From Clostridium sp. (GTDB lineage Bacteria > Bacillota > Clostridia > Clostridiales > Clostridiaceae): a DNA stretch of 52,644 nt. Shown piece by piece: positions 1 to 9,749 of this stretch. Made by a program: the position numbers and the translations under genes. The stretch is taken from assembly GCF_029267215.1 (NCBI RefSeq), contig NZ_JARIDH010000066.1, forward strand, positions 1 through 52,644, given 5' to 3'. Below the pieces are notes generated by a model. That model did not search any database, was not told the origin of the DNA, and saw only the letters and a list, made by a program, of their open reading frames with translations. The first letter of the stretch is position 1; every line of letters starts with the position of its first letter.

Positions 1-69
1 TGGCCTCATAGCTTTAACTATAAAACCAGACCCTTTTATATAATCAGTCTAAATATTTAATTTTAAAAA
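1..69. other. intergenic stretch downstream of gap
   Basis: AT-rich, with no open frame, terminator or regulatory motif that I can recognise. The gene that would follow gap (pgk in most clostridia) is outside the window. Confidence 0.5.
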
Positions 70-1080
<1,011 letters not shown>

Positions 1081-1165
1081 CTAAAAGATGTTGTTTATTT
1101 TTATTTATATATAAAATATTAAAAAATATTTTAAACAAAGTTATTTTTAGAGATTTCTATTTTTT

Positions 1166-2209
1166 TTATTCATCTCTATCTAAAAAATTTAATATTTCAT
1201 TTGCTGCTCCTTCATCGGTAACTAAAATAGCATTTGCATTCCCATATATTGTAGTTAATATAGCTTCTGCTTTATTTTTACCACCTGCTACAGCAATATG
1301 ATTTTTTATTTTTCTTAAATCATTTATTGTAAATCCTAAAGTAGGCATTACATAAACAACTTCAGATTTATCATTGAAATAACATCCTACAGCTTCTCCA
1401 ATAGCTCCTAATTCAAGAAGTTTCATAACTTCTTCCTTTGGAACTCCTCTTTTATCCGCCATTTTTTTAGCTTGACCTATTCCATATATCAGCATATCAG
1501 CATTTTTTATGTTTGATATAAGTTCTTTCATATCTTCTTGTTTCATCAAAGCATCCATTACTTCCTTGCTTATATTATCTGGAACATGAAGCATTTTATA
1601 GTTACCATTCAATTTTTTAGCTAAATTAGCAGCTAATGTATTTGACTGAGTTTCTACTTTCTTACCCATACCACCTCTTGCAGGTACCACTAATATATTA
1701 TGTAGATTTACCATTTCCGGAAGTTCATCTATAACTTCTTTTACAGTACTTCCACCAGTCACAGCAATTGTATATCCATCTTCAATGATATTTTTAGAAT
1801 AATTTGCAGCTGCTTTTCCAAGTTCTTTTATAGTACTCTCATCTTCACAGCTGTCTCCAGGAACAACTATTACTTCTCTTACATTTAGTAAATCACATAA
1901 TTGTTTTTCCAGATTAGATAGGCCTTTTATTTCATGTATAAATCCTTTTAATGACTCTAGCATGAATTCCCCCTTTGAGGTTACAGACATACCCGGAGTG
2001 TTTATTTGAATAAGATTTTGAGATTTTAAAAAACCTATTTCTGTTCTTACAATTCTTTCACCTAAATTTAAATTATTTGCCAAAGCTCTTCTTCCTATTG
2101 GCTGATTATAATAAATTGTTCTGATTATATTGTATCTTTTTACTAATAGTTCAACCATTTCAGGAACTATTATTTTTTGCAATTTTAAAATCTCTAGCAA
2201 ATCTAACAA
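1166..2209 (-). CDS. cggR: central glycolytic genes regulator CggR
   Basis: A 347 aa SorC-family repressor. In Bacillus, CggR represses the gap operon and is released by fructose-1,6-bisphosphate. Seen: an N-terminal winged-helix segment of about 90 residues (GRRALANNLNLGERIVRTEI), then a phosphosugar-binding domain with TGGSTVKEV near residue 150 and a Gly-rich ARGGMG segment. Length fits the family (about 340 aa). It lies immediately upstream of gap with a gap of about 100 bp and no terminator seen, as in the classical cggR-gap order. A CggR-type operator just upstream of its start predicts autoregulation. The identity is well supported by context and sequence; the effector is taken from the family. 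Confidence 0.93.
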   Translation of the reverse strand: MLDLLEILKLQKIIVPEMVELLVKRYNIIRTIYYNQPIGRRALANNLNLGERIVRTEIGFLKSQNLIQINTPGMSVTSKGEFMLESLKGFIHEIKGLSNLEKQLCDLLNVREVIVVPGDSCEDESTIKELGKAAANYSKNIIEDGYTIAVTGGSTVKEVIDELPEMVNLHNILVVPARGGMGKKVETQSNTLAANLAKKLNGNYKMLHVPDNISKEVMDALMKQEDMKELISNIKNADMLIYGIGQAKKMADKRGVPKEEVMKLLELGAIGEAVGCYFNDKSEVVYVMPTLGFTINDLRKIKNHIAVAGGKNKAEAILTTIYGNANAILVTDEGAANEILNFLDRDE

Positions 2210-2290
2210 CTCCTTTGGACATTCAAAGTCCCACTAGTTTCTTAAATGTCCCACACGTTTATTATAAAACATATTAAAAAAAATTTAAAG
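2210..2290 (-). promoter_or_regulatory. cggR-gap promoter and CggR-type operator
   Basis: Reading the minus strand, a TATAAT (plus 2261-2266) is followed by GTGGGAC at about 2248-2254 and again at about 2228-2234. The two GGGAC elements are 20 bp apart, the same period as the B. subtilis CggR operator (GGGAC-N6-TGTC-N5 tandem). The second copy is complete, GGGAC-TTTGAA-TGTC; the first lacks the TGTC half. The tandem lies just downstream of the -10, so bound repressor would block initiation or elongation. No good -35 was found. Confidence 0.72.
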
Positions 2291-2309
2291 GGTTTTTAGA
2301 AATTTTTTT

Positions 2310-2352
2310 AAAAAAATATAGAGAGATTACCTAATCTCTCTATATTTTTCAA
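2310..2352 (-). terminator. rpoN terminator
   Basis: A 13 bp perfect stem, ATATAGAGAGATT paired with AATCTCTCTATAT around a 4-base loop, is followed on the minus strand by a run of T. It lies about 55 bp past the rpoN stop and separates rpoN from cggR. Confidence 0.85.
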
Positions 2353-2407
2353 TATTAATAAGCTTTTTTTAAATTTTAATTGCAATTTATTTAACATTTA
2401 CCTATTT

Positions 2408-3793
2408 TTAAAATCTTTTTCTTTTACTAGATGATTTTATACCAATTTCCTCTCTATATTTTGCTACCGTCCTTCTTGAAATAGCTAATCCTTTTTCTTT
2501 TAGTATTCCACTTATTGCTTGGTCTGATAATGGCTTTGATTTATTTTCTTCTTTTATTATTTCTTCTAGCGCCTTTTTTATATTTATTACTGTGATATCT
2601 TCTTCTCCACCTCCTAATTCTTTATTACTTATAGAATTCACAAAAAGATCCTTTATTTTTATGGTTCCCATAGCAGTTAAAATATACTTATCTCTTATTG
2701 CTCTTGATACAGTTGATTCATGCATTTTTAATTGTTCTGCAATTTCTTTAAGAGTCATAGATTTTAAATACTTATCCCCATTATCAAAGTACTCTTTTTG
2801 TTTTTCTAATATTTTTTCCAAAACTTTATATAGCGTACTTTTTCTTTGTTCTATACTTTTTATAAGAAACATAGCTTTTCCCATTTTCTCTTTTACATAC
2901 TCAAAAGCTTCTTTATCACTACCACTCTCTTTTAATATGGATGAGTATAAAGGATTTACTGAAAGCATAGGAAGTACACCATCATTCATTATTATAAAAA
3001 ATTCCCCATCAATTTTTCTTATTTCTGCATCTGGAATTATAAATCCAACTTCATCACCTGTATAAAAACCTCTAGATGGTTTTGGTTCTAATCTCTTTAT
3101 TAAATCACCATAATCTTGTGCCTTTTTAGGAGTTATTCCTAAAGACTTAGCTATAACTTGATATTTATTATCTGCTAAATCGTCCAAATGATTTTCTATT
3201 ATTTCCTCTAAAACTTCATCAAACTCACCTTTACGTTCTAGTTGTATTCTTAAACATTCTTTCAAATCCTTAGCACCAATCCCAGCTGGTTCTAAATTAT
3301 GAAGAACTATAAGAACTCTTTCAAAAATTTCTTCAGAACAGCCAAGTTCTTTTAAAACTTCCTCTTTAGATATGTCTAAGTATCCTTTATGATCTAAGCA
3401 TTGAACCATATAGCTACATACGCTTCTCTCATAATCATTAATAGGTAATTCTCTTATTTGTGATTCTAAATAATCTAAAAGAGATTCTGGTTTACTTATA
3501 AAAGTAAATGGAGAAACACTTTCTTTATCATATTCTCCATAACTTTGAGAACCATAATTATCTGATTCTAAATATTTTACCAATTCTTTATAATCTAATC
3601 TATCTTGCTCTTTTACTATTTCTTTTTGAGATTCATACTGAGCTTCTAAAACTGGATTTTCCGAAAACTCTTTTTCTATATATTCTCTCAAATCATATGT
3701 AGACATTTGCAAAAGCTTAATTGAAAGTTGCATTTGCTGAGTCATTATTAATTTTTGTTCCTGAGTTAAATTTAAATTAAAATCCATTAACAT
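2408..3793 (-). CDS. rpoN: RNA polymerase sigma-54 factor RpoN
   Basis: Sigma-54 directs RNA polymerase to -24/-12 promoters that need AAA+ activators. Seen: a Gln-rich region I at the N-terminus (LTQEQKLIMTQQMQLSIKLLQM), a core-binding region, an HTH segment (MHESTVSRAIRDKY) and the C-terminal RpoN box (SRRTVAKYREEIGI). Length of about 461 aa is normal. The longest frame begins at GTG 3802, but that codon overlaps the AGGTGA ribosome site. ATG 3793 lies six bases past AGGTG and is the likelier start; ATG 3787 is also possible. No sigma-54 activator gene is present in the window, so its targets are elsewhere. It is separated from cggR by a strong terminator. Confidence 0.93.
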   Translation of the reverse strand: MLMDFNLNLTQEQKLIMTQQMQLSIKLLQMSTYDLREYIEKEFSENPVLEAQYESQKEIVKEQDRLDYKELVKYLESDNYGSQSYGEYDKESVSPFTFISKPESLLDYLESQIRELPINDYERSVCSYMVQCLDHKGYLDISKEEVLKELGCSEEIFERVLIVLHNLEPAGIGAKDLKECLRIQLERKGEFDEVLEEIIENHLDDLADNKYQVIAKSLGITPKKAQDYGDLIKRLEPKPSRGFYTGDEVGFIIPDAEIRKIDGEFFIIMNDGVLPMLSVNPLYSSILKESGSDKEAFEYVKEKMGKAMFLIKSIEQRKSTLYKVLEKILEKQKEYFDNGDKYLKSMTLKEIAEQLKMHESTVSRAIRDKYILTAMGTIKIKDLFVNSISNKELGGGEEDITVINIKKALEEIIKEENKSKPLSDQAISGILKEKGLAISRRTVAKYREEIGIKSSSKRKRF

Positions 3794-3856
3794 ATATATC
3801 ACCTAAAATTATATAAATTCTAAATTATTAGCTTTTAAATAACCTTCCTTATTTTA

Positions 3857-3906
3857 ATTATCTACCATATTATAATATTTTTCAACATTGTAATATGGTA
3901 GATAAT
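3857..3906. repeat. long perfect inverted repeat without a T-tract
   Basis: Arms 3857-3872 and 3891-3906 (ATTATCTACCATATTA and its complement) are perfectly complementary over 16 bp and extend to about 20 bp with one wobble, leaving a 10-base loop. Neither side has the run of T expected of an intrinsic terminator. It lies between the cblS 3' end and the rpoN start. It could end or stabilise the cblS transcript, or be an operator. Confidence 0.6.
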
Positions 3907-3981
3907 AATTCCTGTATTTATATTTCACTTAAAATATGTAATATACACGGTATAATAAAGTTTAAGACCTTCATATCTTTA

Positions 3982-4746
3982 TCACCTTATTGTTCCTATT
4001 TTAATTAATGGAATTTTTATTTCTTTTTTTATTTTCTTCAAAATTTCCTCATTACACACAAAAAGCAATGCTGTAGAAGGGCCTGCTGATTTTTTTAGCA
4101 ACTCTCCTTCATACTCTAATTCAATATCAACACCGTTACTTCTCTCTATTTGACCTATTTCATACAAAGCACCCTTAGATCCTATAGGAAGTATTTCTTT
4201 TATATTGTTTTTCAATAAAATTTTAATATCTTTAAAGCTTATTATTTCGCTTTTTTCACCTTTTATATCTTCTAGCAAAGCCTCTCCAACTTTAGGAATT
4301 CCAAGAAGAAATATATTTTCTCCTTTTTCTATCTTCTTTTTATCTTCTTTTCCTTTTTCTCCTATTATCGTTAAGCCCAAAAAGGTTTGAAGTGTTTTAA
4401 TATTATCTTCTGTACTTCCAGTTAAACATTCTTTTAAATTTATTTTTCTTGAAAAACCTGCTTTATTATATTCCTTTATAGCTTTATTTATTCCCTTTAT
4501 TATATTTTCACCATATTTCTCCATAGGCATACCTAAATTATTTACTATTACATTAGGATATGCCCTAAAGGCTAATAATTCAAAAATACAAACTCTTGCT
4601 GAAAAATATCCAACAATTTCATTAGATGTTCTTACAATATCATTTTCCATTTCACCTATTCCACAACAACTATCACAAGCTATAACAATCTTTTCGTTTT
4701 TTCCACTATCAATTATTGTTAGATCTCTAAATTTGTATATTTGCAT
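3982..4746 (-). CDS. cblS: probable alpha-ribazole kinase CblS (PurM/AIR-synthase-like fold)
   Basis: A 254 aa protein with an AIR-synthase-like N-terminus (RDLTIIDSG, then VIACDSCCGIGEMEND) and a C-terminal PurM-like half. CblS of Listeria and Geobacillus has this fold and phosphorylates alpha-ribazole, feeding assembly of the lower ligand of cobalamin. The identification leans on the neighbour: its ATG lies inside the 3' end of the preceding ECF S-component gene (20 bp overlap), the same pairing as known cblT-cblS. Translational coupling is likely. Alternatives: another PurM-like or thiamine-monophosphate-kinase-like enzyme. No cobalamin riboswitch was recognised upstream. Confidence 0.72.
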   Translation of the reverse strand: MQIYKFRDLTIIDSGKNEKIVIACDSCCGIGEMENDIVRTSNEIVGYFSARVCIFELLAFRAYPNVIVNNLGMPMEKYGENIIKGINKAIKEYNKAGFSRKINLKECLTGSTEDNIKTLQTFLGLTIIGEKGKEDKKKIEKGENIFLLGIPKVGEALLEDIKGEKSEIISFKDIKILLKNNIKEILPIGSKGALYEIGQIERSNGVDIELEYEGELLKKSAGPSTALLFVCNEEILKKIKKEIKIPLIKIGTIR

Positions 4747-5242
4747 TTCTTACCCCTTTGGCTATAATAAAAGCTAGTACTATATTAACGAAACTTGCTA
4801 AAGTAAGAGGAAGTCCCATTAAACTTAATAGTCCAATAGGTGTTGTTCCACCTAAGAATATCTTCATAAAAAATCCAGTTATCAAAGTAGAAACTATTCC
4901 ATTTAATAATATTCCTGTTATTCCAGCTAATAAAACTTTTCTTCTCTTATATATAATTGATGTTATATACACTACAACAAACATTTCAAATCCTATAAGT
5001 ATATGTATAGGTATAGTAAATGGAAATCCTTTCAAAAGTGATGTAGCCAAATGACCAATTAGACCTATAATTCCCCCAATAACCGGTGAAATTAATATTC
5101 CTCCTATAAAAGCTGGCATAGAATCAAAAGATATTGTAGAAAAAATAGTTACATTTGATAGTATTACACTCAATGCTATCAAAATAGCTGTAAAACACAT
5201 CTTCCTAACACTAAATTTATTACTTTCATTAAATAATTTCAC
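4727..5242 (-). CDS. cblT: ECF transporter S component, probable alpha-ribazole uptake protein CblT
   Basis: A 171 aa integral membrane protein with five to six hydrophobic segments, typical of S components (substrate-binding subunits) of energy-coupling-factor importers. Seen: VRKMCFTAILIALSVILSNV at the start, a Gly-rich FIGGILISPVIGGIIGLIGH segment, and a HILIGFEMFV helix. It would use a shared EcfA/A'/T module encoded elsewhere. The overlap with cblS suggests that the substrate is alpha-ribazole. The substrate is inference from context; the S-component assignment itself is firmer. The start ATG at 5242 has an AGGAGG-like site. Confidence 0.72.
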   Translation of the reverse strand: MKLFNESNKFSVRKMCFTAILIALSVILSNVTIFSTISFDSMPAFIGGILISPVIGGIIGLIGHLATSLLKGFPFTIPIHILIGFEMFVVVYITSIIYKRRKVLLAGITGILLNGIVSTLITGFFMKIFLGGTTPIGLLSLMGLPLTLASFVNIVLAFIIAKGVRNANIQI

Positions 5243-5301
5243 TGTAAGCCTCCTAAAACATTTAAAATAATATTTTTTTATTTTATCATAAATAATTTAA
5301 T

Positions 5302-5332
5302 AAAAAAACTGATAGGAAAATTCCTATCAGCC
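5302..5332 (-). terminator. terminator after the BMP lipoprotein gene
   Basis: CTGATAGGAA paired with TTCCTATCAG, followed on the minus strand by TTTTTTTA. It lies about 50 bp beyond the stop of the lipoprotein gene and before cblT. Confidence 0.85.
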
Positions 5333-5383
5333 AACAAAATGATATACTAACTATTTAAAATATTATTAAAGAAAAATTTTTTG

Positions 5384-6466
5384 TCACTTTCCCTGTTGTT
5401 TATTAACCTTAAAATTTTCTAATTCCTTTAATGTTTTAGGCACATCCAATTCTCCATTTATTATTAATTCTTTGTAGTTATTAACAATATTTAAAATTTC
5501 TTTAGGAACTAAATTTTTAGTTGATTCTGCAACCTCTATTCCATTATTCTTCAATCCATTTTCCATAACATTATCAGGTCCTGACTTAAAATTGCTATTT
5601 ATAACTTCTTTAGATGTATTATAAATTGCTGTATCTATATTTTTAAGCATAGATGAAAGTATATTGTTTGCGTATTCGGGGAATATAGCTGCTGCATCAA
5701 TATCAACACCTATAGCGTATTTATTACGTTCTTTAGCTGCCTTAAACATTCCTAATCCAACATCTCCTGCAGCATTAAATATAATATCTACTCCCTCATC
5801 ATACATTTCATTAGCTATTTTATATCCATCCTCTTGATTTTCAAAATCCCCTACATATTTTATAAACTTAGCATTTTCCATATTTTTATAAGCTTCTTCA
5901 TTTGAAATTTTGATTCCTGATAAATATCCTGATAAAAAATTTTCTATAACATCAGACTTAACCCCTCCAATAAATCCAACTTTATTACTTTTAGTCATGT
6001 TTCCAGCTATTAATCCCATTAAAAAAGAACCTTCTTCATCTTTAAAATCTATAGACTTTACGTTTGGCAACTCTGATATAGTATCAACTATAGTAAAATT
6101 TTTATTTGGATAATCCTTAGCCACATTATCTAAACTTTCTAGAAACTTAAATGTAGAAGCAAATGTTAAATCATTATTTTGAGCAGCTTCTCTAAGTCTT
6201 TTTTCATAGTCTTTTTGAGAATTTGTATCAAAAATTTCTATTTTAGCCCCATATTCTTTCTTTATTCTTTGTAATCCATCTACAGCTAAATCTGTGAAAT
6301 AATTTTTTTCATTAACAAAATTATCCTTTATGAGAGCGAAATTGTAAGTTTTCTTTTCTATAATATCTAATTTTTCCACAGAAACAGACTTATTTGATAA
6401 ACATCCTACGTTTAGGAAGCTAAATAAAAACAATATTAGTAATAAACCAATCTTTTTTAACCTCAT
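5384..6466 (-). CDS. BMP/Med-family substrate-binding lipoprotein
   Basis: A secreted, lipid-anchored protein of the basic membrane protein family, whose members bind nucleosides for ABC import (PnrA, BmpA) or act as sensors (Med). Seen: a signal peptide with lipobox FLNVGC, the KVGFIGG motif, a Gly-rich DIIFNAAGDVGLGMFKAA stretch and AIGVDIDAAA near the C-terminal lobe. These match the ligand-cleft segments of the family. The longest frame starts at GTG 6478, which abuts the AAGGAG site; ATG 6466 has better spacing and gives about 360 aa. No permease or ATPase gene lies beside it, so it either partners with a distant transporter or has a sensory role. Confidence 0.75.
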   Translation of the reverse strand: MRLKKIGLLLILFLFSFLNVGCLSNKSVSVEKLDIIEKKTYNFALIKDNFVNEKNYFTDLAVDGLQRIKKEYGAKIEIFDTNSQKDYEKRLREAAQNNDLTFASTFKFLESLDNVAKDYPNKNFTIVDTISELPNVKSIDFKDEEGSFLMGLIAGNMTKSNKVGFIGGVKSDVIENFLSGYLSGIKISNEEAYKNMENAKFIKYVGDFENQEDGYKIANEMYDEGVDIIFNAAGDVGLGMFKAAKERNKYAIGVDIDAAAIFPEYANNILSSMLKNIDTAIYNTSKEVINSNFKSGPDNVMENGLKNNGIEVAESTKNLVPKEILNIVNNYKELIINGELDVPKTLKELENFKVNKQQGK

Positions 6467-6535
6467 ATTAACTAACACTCCTTATCTTTTACATCAAATA
6501 ATATTATTTCTATGAAACACTTAAATTATGTATAA

Positions 6536-6568
6536 AAAAAGTAATTTACCACTTGGTAAATTACTTTT
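6536..6568 (-). terminator. terminator of the trmL-degV unit
   Basis: AAAAGTAATTTACC paired with GGTAAATTACTTTT around a 4-base loop, followed on the minus strand by TTTTTTTATA, immediately after the degV stop. Confidence 0.87.
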
Positions 6569-6572
6569 AGTT

Positions 6573-7412
6573 TTAATATTCTTCTACATAGAATAAAGCA
6601 CAAACCTTAGTACCTGAATGTATCGCAACAGAACATCCTAAAGGAAGTTTCATATACTCTATATTATTTTCTTCTAAATATTCTTTTATAGGAATATATA
6701 TATCTTCGTTCTCAAGTTCAACTAAAATTATAGGTTCCCCCTCTTTTTTAGGAATAGAAGCAAATTGTTCAATCATTTCTTTAACCATCTTTTTAGTTCC
6801 TCTTATCTTACCTTGAACATTCATTTCTCCATTTTGAACATTTAACATAAGTTTTATTCCTAAAGCATTTACAAATAAAGCTTTTCCCTTTGAAAGTCTT
6901 CCCCCTCTTACTAGGTTATCTAAACTTTCAAAAGCTATTGTACTTTTTATATGATCTCTATATTCTAATATTTCTTTTTCTAATTCACTTAAACTTATTC
7001 CCTTTTCTATTAAATTAGCAGCTTTTAATATTACAAGACCTAATCCAACAGTTACATTTTTTGAATCAATTACAACAATATCATCACTTTCTAACTCGCT
7101 TTTAGCCAAACATGCTGATTGGTATGTTCCACTCATGTGAGATGATATATGTATAGATATAACTTTGTAACCTTCATCTAAGTACTTTTTATACCTCTCA
7201 ATAAATCTACTTGGAATTATTTGAGCTGTTGTTGGAAGAGTATTTTCTCTTTCAATTCTATCAAGCATAGCATCAACTTTTATTTCAACACCATCTAAAT
7301 AACTATCTTCCCCAAAATTTATTAACATAGGCATAACATCTATGTCATACTTATCTATAATCTCTTTAGATAAGTCACACGTACTATCCGTTATAATCTT
7401 TATTTTCTCCAA
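6573..7412 (-). CDS. DegV-family fatty-acid-binding protein
   Basis: A 279 aa protein of the DegV fold. Family members bind a fatty acid in the cleft between two domains, and FakB members hand it to the kinase FakA for phosphorylation. Seen: the N-terminal ITDSTCDL motif, the HISSHMSGTY loop that lies at the ligand head group in the family, and LDNLVRGGRLSKGKA in the C-terminal half. The start is TTG 7412 behind a GGGGG site. It lies 14 bp after trmL with a terminator beyond, so the two are likely co-transcribed. No FakA-like gene is next to it. Which lipid it binds cannot be seen. Confidence 0.86.
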   Translation of the reverse strand: MEKIKIITDSTCDLSKEIIDKYDIDVMPMLINFGEDSYLDGVEIKVDAMLDRIERENTLPTTAQIIPSRFIERYKKYLDEGYKVISIHISSHMSGTYQSACLAKSELESDDIVVIDSKNVTVGLGLVILKAANLIEKGISLSELEKEILEYRDHIKSTIAFESLDNLVRGGRLSKGKALFVNALGIKLMLNVQNGEMNVQGKIRGTKKMVKEMIEQFASIPKKEGEPIILVELENEDIYIPIKEYLEENNIEYMKLPLGCSVAIHSGTKVCALFYVEEY

Positions 7413-7426
7413 AATTTATTTCCCCC

Positions 7427-7888
7427 TTATTTCATACCTGGAAATCTTATTTGTCTTAATGCCTCATATGTTATTATGGCAACAGTATTTGATAAATTTA
7501 AACTTCTTGTAGTTGTATTTATCATTGGAATTTTTATTCCATGATGTGCATTATGAACATCTTCAGGAACTCCTGCAGTCTCTTTCCCAAACATAATAAA
7601 TGATCCTTCTTCATACTTAACTTCATCATAATGATCAGTAGCATGAGTTGTTGATAAGTATATTTTGTTATGTCCGTATTTTTCCATAAAAGCCTCATAA
7701 CTTTCATGTATTTCTATATCTAACTGATCCCAATAATCAAGTCCAGCTCTTTTTACACGCTTATCATCTATTACAAAGCCCATAGGTTTTATTATATGAA
7801 GCTTTGAATTTGTTAAAACACAAGTTCTTGCTATGTTACCTGTATTTTGTGGTATTTCTGGTTGATATAAAACTATATTAAGATTCAC
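7427..7888 (-). CDS. trmL: tRNA (cytidine/uridine-2'-O)-methyltransferase TrmL
   Basis: A SPOUT-class methyltransferase that 2'-O-methylates the wobble base 34 of certain leucine tRNAs. Seen: LYQPEIPQNTGNIARTC at the N-terminus, GKETAGVPEDV and the C-terminal MINTTTRSLNLSNTVAI that forms the trefoil-knot SAM site. At 153 aa it has the compact length of the TrmL/YibK family. The start is GTG 7888 with GGAGGG six bases before it. It is the first gene of a short unit with degV. Confidence 0.92.
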   Translation of the reverse strand: MNLNIVLYQPEIPQNTGNIARTCVLTNSKLHIIKPMGFVIDDKRVKRAGLDYWDQLDIEIHESYEAFMEKYGHNKIYLSTTHATDHYDEVKYEEGSFIMFGKETAGVPEDVHNAHHGIKIPMINTTTRSLNLSNTVAIITYEALRQIRFPGMK

Positions 7889-8008
7889 CTTTGTCCCTCC
7901 AAATAAATGTAAAAATATATAAATTTTTAATTCAAGTTATAAATATATCATAGTATCTAATCGAATAAATTGCAAGTTAATCATTTTTTAATATAAATTA
8001 CCTTAATA

Positions 8009-8046
8009 TAAAAAAACTGTATCAAAAAATTATTTTGATACAGTTT
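8009..8046 (-). terminator. terminator of the VanW/G5 gene
   Basis: A 12 bp stem, ACTGTATCAAAA with TTTTGATACAGT around a 5-base loop, with TTTTTTTATA on the minus strand, about 20 bp after the stop. Confidence 0.87.
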
Positions 8047-8063
8047 AGAAAAATCACTTTATT

Positions 8064-9635
8064 CTAAGCTTTGTTAGTAACCTTAGAACTTTCAGCATTT
8101 TGTGTATTCTGAGATGTTGTTGTACCTTGAGTAACTGGTTTCTCAGGTGTTTGGTTTGATGGCACAGGTTTTTCATTTTTTGATGGTGTTGGTGCTGGAG
8201 TAGGAGTTGGCGCTGGATTTGGTGTTGGTACCGGTTTTTCTTCTGCTTTCTTAGTTCCCACTTTTATTATTTCATCCTTCATCTTGTAAACATCATGAGC
8301 TATAAGTTTTTTATCAATTTCTTTTCCATCTTTATATGTTACCAAATAACCAGTTGACTTATATCCAGTAACAGGTCTTTGTTCAATAACTCTTTGCCCT
8401 ACTGGAAGATTAGGATCATCTACAGTTTTGACAGATGGTGTTAATTTTTCATTTATTACTGTTTGTAATTTATATGTTTTTCCATCCATACCTTCTTTAT
8501 TTCCATATATATTGAATACTACATGTCTATCACTTGTATATCCTTGAATATATATAGGAAAGTCATATGTATTTTTAAATTGGTAATCTAATGATCCCCA
8601 TGCCACAGTAGAATCTCCACTAGGCCCAGAATAACTAGTTGTCATACTATGATTGTGTCTTTCTGTTGGTAATATACCCGCTCTTAAAACTGCTCTGTAT
8701 AAAGTTGTTGAAACTTGGCATATTCCTCCACCAGTTACCATAACAACTTTATTAGCTATGTAAGCTGCTCCATCTCTATAACCTTTCTCTTTAGTTCTTT
8801 CTCCTAAAGTATTATTATAACTAAATGTTTCTCCTGGCATTAATATTTTCCCATTAACAGTTCTTGTTGCAATCTCAACATTCGCACTTCTGCTTGCATC
8901 TGAACTTGCATAACTAGTTGAAAAACTTCCTATTACTCCATCTATCTTTAAAAGCATATCTTTTGTAATTTTAGGTTTAGTTACATTTACAGGTATTTCC
9001 ACAATATTATTTCCATTTGGATTAGTATTTATGGCTTCCTTAAGTAAAGTAGCCATTTTTTCTTTTTCTATCTCTTGTCCATCTTTTCCTTCAAGGATAC
9101 TTATATTATCACCATTTATTTTTATTGTAGCATTTTTTGCATTCCTATTAACCATTTTAGATAACTTATTTTCATATTCAGCTAATTTGCTTTCATCGTA
9201 TGTAAAATCTAAATGTAATTCTTTCTTTTCATCACCTGTTATTAAACTATTCTTTTCAAAAAGACCTAAATTCTTTCCATATTCCATAACTCTTTCAACA
9301 GTTGAATTTATATTGTATTTTGGAGATAAATCAGTATATTTTATTTTTATGCTTTTGTCTCCTGCCTTAACTGTTATAACCTTATTTTCTATAGGCTTCA
9401 TTATCTTTTCATTCAAAAGATTTATTGCTTCTTCTTTATTTAATCCTGATAAATTTATATTTTCAACGTATATGTTAGGATATATCTTACCACTCCACTC
9501 TTCAACTCGTTTTTGAACACTTAATACATATACGCCTACCAAACAAGCTAAAATAGAAATAATAACTAAAATAGAAATTATTATTTTCTTTTTACTTTTA
9601 AAGAAGCTTGTATTACTTTTTTTATTTTCGCTCAC
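8064..9635 (-). CDS. VanW-family cell-envelope protein with G5 domain
   Basis: A 523 aa protein with a cytoplasmic Lys-rich start, one membrane helix (about residues 17-40) and a long exterior part. Order seen: a PG_binding_4-like domain (about 55-215), a VanW domain with FSYNNTLGERTKEKGY and GGGICQVSTTLY (about 260-390), and a G5-like domain (about 390-465). A Pro/Thr/Ser/Asn-rich C-terminal tail of about 50 residues includes PTPNPAPTPTPAPTP and probably crosses the wall. The family is linked to peptidoglycan but its chemistry is not established; this is not evidence of vancomycin resistance, as no vanHAX genes are present. The start is GTG 9635 behind GAGGAG. The gene is monocistronic with its own terminator. 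Confidence 0.83.
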   Translation of the reverse strand: MSENKKSNTSFFKSKKKIIISILVIISILACLVGVYVLSVQKRVEEWSGKIYPNIYVENINLSGLNKEEAINLLNEKIMKPIENKVITVKAGDKSIKIKYTDLSPKYNINSTVERVMEYGKNLGLFEKNSLITGDEKKELHLDFTYDESKLAEYENKLSKMVNRNAKNATIKINGDNISILEGKDGQEIEKEKMATLLKEAINTNPNGNNIVEIPVNVTKPKITKDMLLKIDGVIGSFSTSYASSDASRSANVEIATRTVNGKILMPGETFSYNNTLGERTKEKGYRDGAAYIANKVVMVTGGGICQVSTTLYRAVLRAGILPTERHNHSMTTSYSGPSGDSTVAWGSLDYQFKNTYDFPIYIQGYTSDRHVVFNIYGNKEGMDGKTYKLQTVINEKLTPSVKTVDDPNLPVGQRVIEQRPVTGYKSTGYLVTYKDGKEIDKKLIAHDVYKMKDEIIKVGTKKAEEKPVPTPNPAPTPTPAPTPSKNEKPVPSNQTPEKPVTQGTTTSQNTQNAESSKVTNKA

Positions 9636-9749
9636 AATAATTCTCCTCTCTTTAGTTCTTCTATGTATGATAATATAATGAAATTAAAAGTCATTATTTT
9701 ATAATAACATTTTTATTATAACAAATTTCTTACAACTTTGAAAAAAAAT

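Noticed and set aside
2592-3065. A 157-codon plus-strand frame inside rpoN
   Set aside because: It is antisense to a clear sigma-54 gene and rich in Ser/Phe/Ile, as expected when AT-rich genes are read backwards. Similar antisense frames in the vanW, histidine kinase and thiM genes were left out for the same reason.
5243-5383. Cobalamin riboswitch upstream of cblT
   Set aside because: Only a terminator and about 50 bases of AT-rich leader are present; no B12-box sequence was found.
8064-9635. Vancomycin resistance locus
   Set aside because: VanW-family domains are common in clostridial wall proteins, and no vanH, vanA or vanX-like gene is near. The neighbouring Ddl looks like the normal enzyme.
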